From IMG/VR virus record IMGVR_UViG_3300002835_000349, positions 1 through 44,843 of that record: a DNA stretch of 44,843 nt; one strand, written 5' to 3'. This stretch comes from a virus. Position numbers and translations under genes: made by a program. This document shows positions 43,597-44,843 of this stretch, piece after piece (within the stretch, counting starts at the first letter, position 1; each line of letters begins with the position of its first letter). Below the pieces are notes generated by a model. The model searched no databases, had not been told where the DNA came from, and was given only the letters and a program-made list of their open reading frames with translations.

Positions 43597-44843
43597 ATGG
43601 CATTTCCTTATAAAAATCCAATAACCGCAGCTCAACTTTCCGGTTCTGAATCTGTATCAAGAACTTCTACATTTGGAACTAATTTCTCTGTTTTACAAAC
43701 GGGGGGATACATGGAAGTTTATAGTTTAGATGAGTTGGTTTGGTCTTTTGGAAGTGTTACACAGGGCCCAGTACAGTTATCGGGAAACACAATTCCGATT
43801 CAGTTTACTAAAGGTCTAAACAACGCATTTTCTAGAGATACCTTATTTTTAAATTCAGATAATATTTCGTCTGGAAGAAGAAGATTAGGTATGCAAGTTT
43901 ATGTTCAAGAAACAGACACTGTTTATCAATACCATATTCCAGATTATACCGCGGCATGGACAGTTTTAACCGGCTTGACAGGACTCTCTGCAATAACTAT
44001 TTCTGAGTATTCAACGGCAATCAACAACCGTTCCCAGGCTGGACAAGATTTCATTTCTGCGTGGACTGGTTCAACTATTGAAGGTGTTAATGGTGTTTCG
44101 AGACAAGATGCTCGTTGGAGAGTTTTTTTGGGTACCGACGTACAAATTACAGGGGGTACATACTATTCTGCAACTACCCCAAATTCGAATTATGTAATTT
44201 TAGATAATAGTACTGGAGGTACAATTACTATAACAGGGTTTACTGCGCCAATTACCGGTGGAACTTTTGACACCGGAACTAAAACTTTAACTTTAAATAG
44301 CAGTGATGGTACCTCCATAAATGTTGCTGGATTTACCGGTGCTGATTTACAAGTTGGTGACGGTGTAACAACAGTTAACAGTGTAACTGGTATGACCTTT
44401 GTTGGTGCTTCTGTAACTGACAATGGAAATGGTAATATAACAGTTACTGTAACAGCCATTTCAACAACCTCGGGAACTAGTGGAAGTTCAGGTATTGATG
44501 GAACATCAGGAACAAGTGGTACTTCCGGCACATCTGGTACAAGTGGTACTTCAGGAACAACGGGTACAAGTGGAACATCTGGAACCTCAGGAATAGATGG
44601 TACATCAGGTACAAGTGGTACATCCGGAACAACTGGAACTTCTGGTACTAGCGGTACATCAGGCACAACAGGTACAAGTGGTACTTCTGGGTCTTCCGGA
44701 ATAGATGGTACATCTGGTACCTCAGGAACAAGTGGTACATCTGGTACATCTGGTACTAGCGGAACATCAGGGACAACAGGTACAAGTGGTACATCTGGCA
44801 CATCAGGAACAACGGGTACAAGTGGTACATCTGGCACATCAGG
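43597..44843 (+). CDS. Collagen-like tail fibre protein, 3'-truncated by window end
   Basis: An open frame from ATG 43597 (MAFPYKNPITAAQLSG) runs without a stop to the end of the window, at least 415 residues. Residues 1-290 form a beta-rich head: a first part containing YMEVYSLDELVWSFGSV, a second with SAWTGSTIEGVNGVSRQDARW, then two Gly/Thr-rich strands (ITITGFTAPITGGTF and a TFVGASVTDNGNGNITVTV segment). From about residue 293 on it is Gly-X-Y repeat, mainly Gly-Thr-Ser with Gly-Thr-Thr, Gly-Ser-Ser and Gly-Ile-Asp variants. Such collagen-like triplets form trimeric shafts in phage fibres. The start follows a TATTTAT motif and an A-rich leader without Shine-Dalgarno. Confidence 0.85.
   Translation, partial: MAFPYKNPITAAQLSGSESVSRTSTFGTNFSVLQTGGYMEVYSLDELVWSFGSVTQGPVQLSGNTIPIQFTKGLNNAFSRDTLFLNSDNISSGRRRLGMQVYVQETDTVYQYHIPDYTAAWTVLTGLTGLSAITISEYSTAINNRSQAGQDFISAWTGSTIEGVNGVSRQDARWRVFLGTDVQITGGTYYSATTPNSNYVILDNSTGGTITITGFTAPITGGTFDTGTKTLTLNSSDGTSINVAGFTGADLQVGDGVTTVNSVTGMTFVGASVTDNGNGNITVTVTAISTTSGTSGSSGIDGTSGTSGTSGTSGTSGTSGTTGTSGTSGTSGIDGTSGTSGTSGTTGTSGTSGTSGTTGTSGTSGSSGIDGTSGTSGTSGTSGTSGTSGTSGTTGTSGTSGTSGTTGTSGTSGTS
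44473..44843 (+). repeat. Collagen-like Gly-X-Y coding repeat (mainly Gly-Thr-Ser)
   Basis: At least 370 bp of 9-bp units encoding G-T-S triplets, continuing past the window. A higher-order block containing SGIDGTSGTSG recurs at about 44490, 44590 and 44700. Codons for the same residue vary (AGT/TCT/TCA/TCC; ACA/ACT/ACC; GGT/GGA/GGC), so the repeat is better conserved as protein than as DNA. Confidence 0.92.

Noticed and set aside
44190-44837. Minus-strand 215-aa open frame encoding VPDVP/VPLVP repeats
   Set aside because: It is the reverse reading of the Gly-Thr-Ser coding repeat and the head domain of the + strand fibre gene; repeats on one strand automatically give an open repetitive frame on the other.
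44473-44843. CRISPR-like or noncoding satellite repeat
   Set aside because: Period is a multiple of three, the frame is open and variation is mostly synonymous; it is a coding repeat.
1-44843. tRNA genes
   Set aside because: No cloverleaf-like segment or GGTTCGAATCC-type T-loop was found by eye in the gaps; a covariance search would settle this.

Overview
The window reads as part of the genome of a large, tailed, T4-type (contractile-tail) bacteriophage. It is AT-rich, every supported gene lies on the + strand, and genes are packed with short gaps or overlaps of 1-14 nt. Three things point to a Bacteroidota (flavobacteria-like) host. Start codons almost never have a Shine-Dalgarno sequence and are instead preceded by A/T-rich leaders. 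The single-stranded-DNA-binding protein gene has an upstream element matching the Bacteroidota TTTG-N20-TAnnTTT promoter. One tail-fibre gene is built from SprB-like repeats, known from Bacteroidota surface adhesins. The ribonucleotide reductase, with an ATP-cone on the small subunit, also fits. The host assignment is an inference.

Layout. (1) 1-15.3 kb, tail tube, hub and baseplate: a gp19-like tube protein, a gp26-like tail assembly chaperone with an apparent translational frameshift extension, a tape measure protein, a 1684-aa baseplate/tube-initiator protein with an OmpA-like domain, a gp53/LysM-like protein and a 2190-aa hub protein. (2) 15.3-16.2 kb, two small genes of unknown function. 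(3) 16.3-21.4 kb, DNA replication/recombination: gp32-like SSB, a small conserved protein, UvsX, a FEN/RNase H-type exonuclease, an unknown 150-aa protein and a gp41-like helicase. (4) 21.5-24.5 kb, class I ribonucleotide reductase, nrdB then nrdA. (5) 24.6-39.6 kb, baseplate wedge: gp25, gp6 and, after five intervening structural genes, a gp7/P2-gpI-like protein. (6) 39.6-44.8 kb, fibres and adhesins: a SprB-repeat protein, a small protein, a Thr-Pro-linker protein and a collagen-like (Gly-Thr-Ser)n fibre that runs off the window end.

How it works together: modules 1, 5 and 6 build a contractile tail with an unusually large baseplate and host-binding fibres; modules 3 and 4 copy the genome and supply deoxynucleotides. 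Regulation appears to differ between them. A TATTTAT motif lies just upstream of nine tail/virion or unknown genes and of none of the replication/nucleotide genes, suggesting a phage late promoter. Five intrinsic terminators mark module or gene borders.

The most notable observations are the +1 (or -2) frameshift joining the chaperone gene to a 50-codon extension, the late-promoter-like motif, the SprB-repeat fibre, the loss of zinc-finger cysteines and gain of a bacterial-SSB-like DEDLPF tip in the gp32 homologue, and a membrane-like segment inside a 1690-aa baseplate protein. No tRNA, CRISPR array, integrase or insertion sequence was seen.
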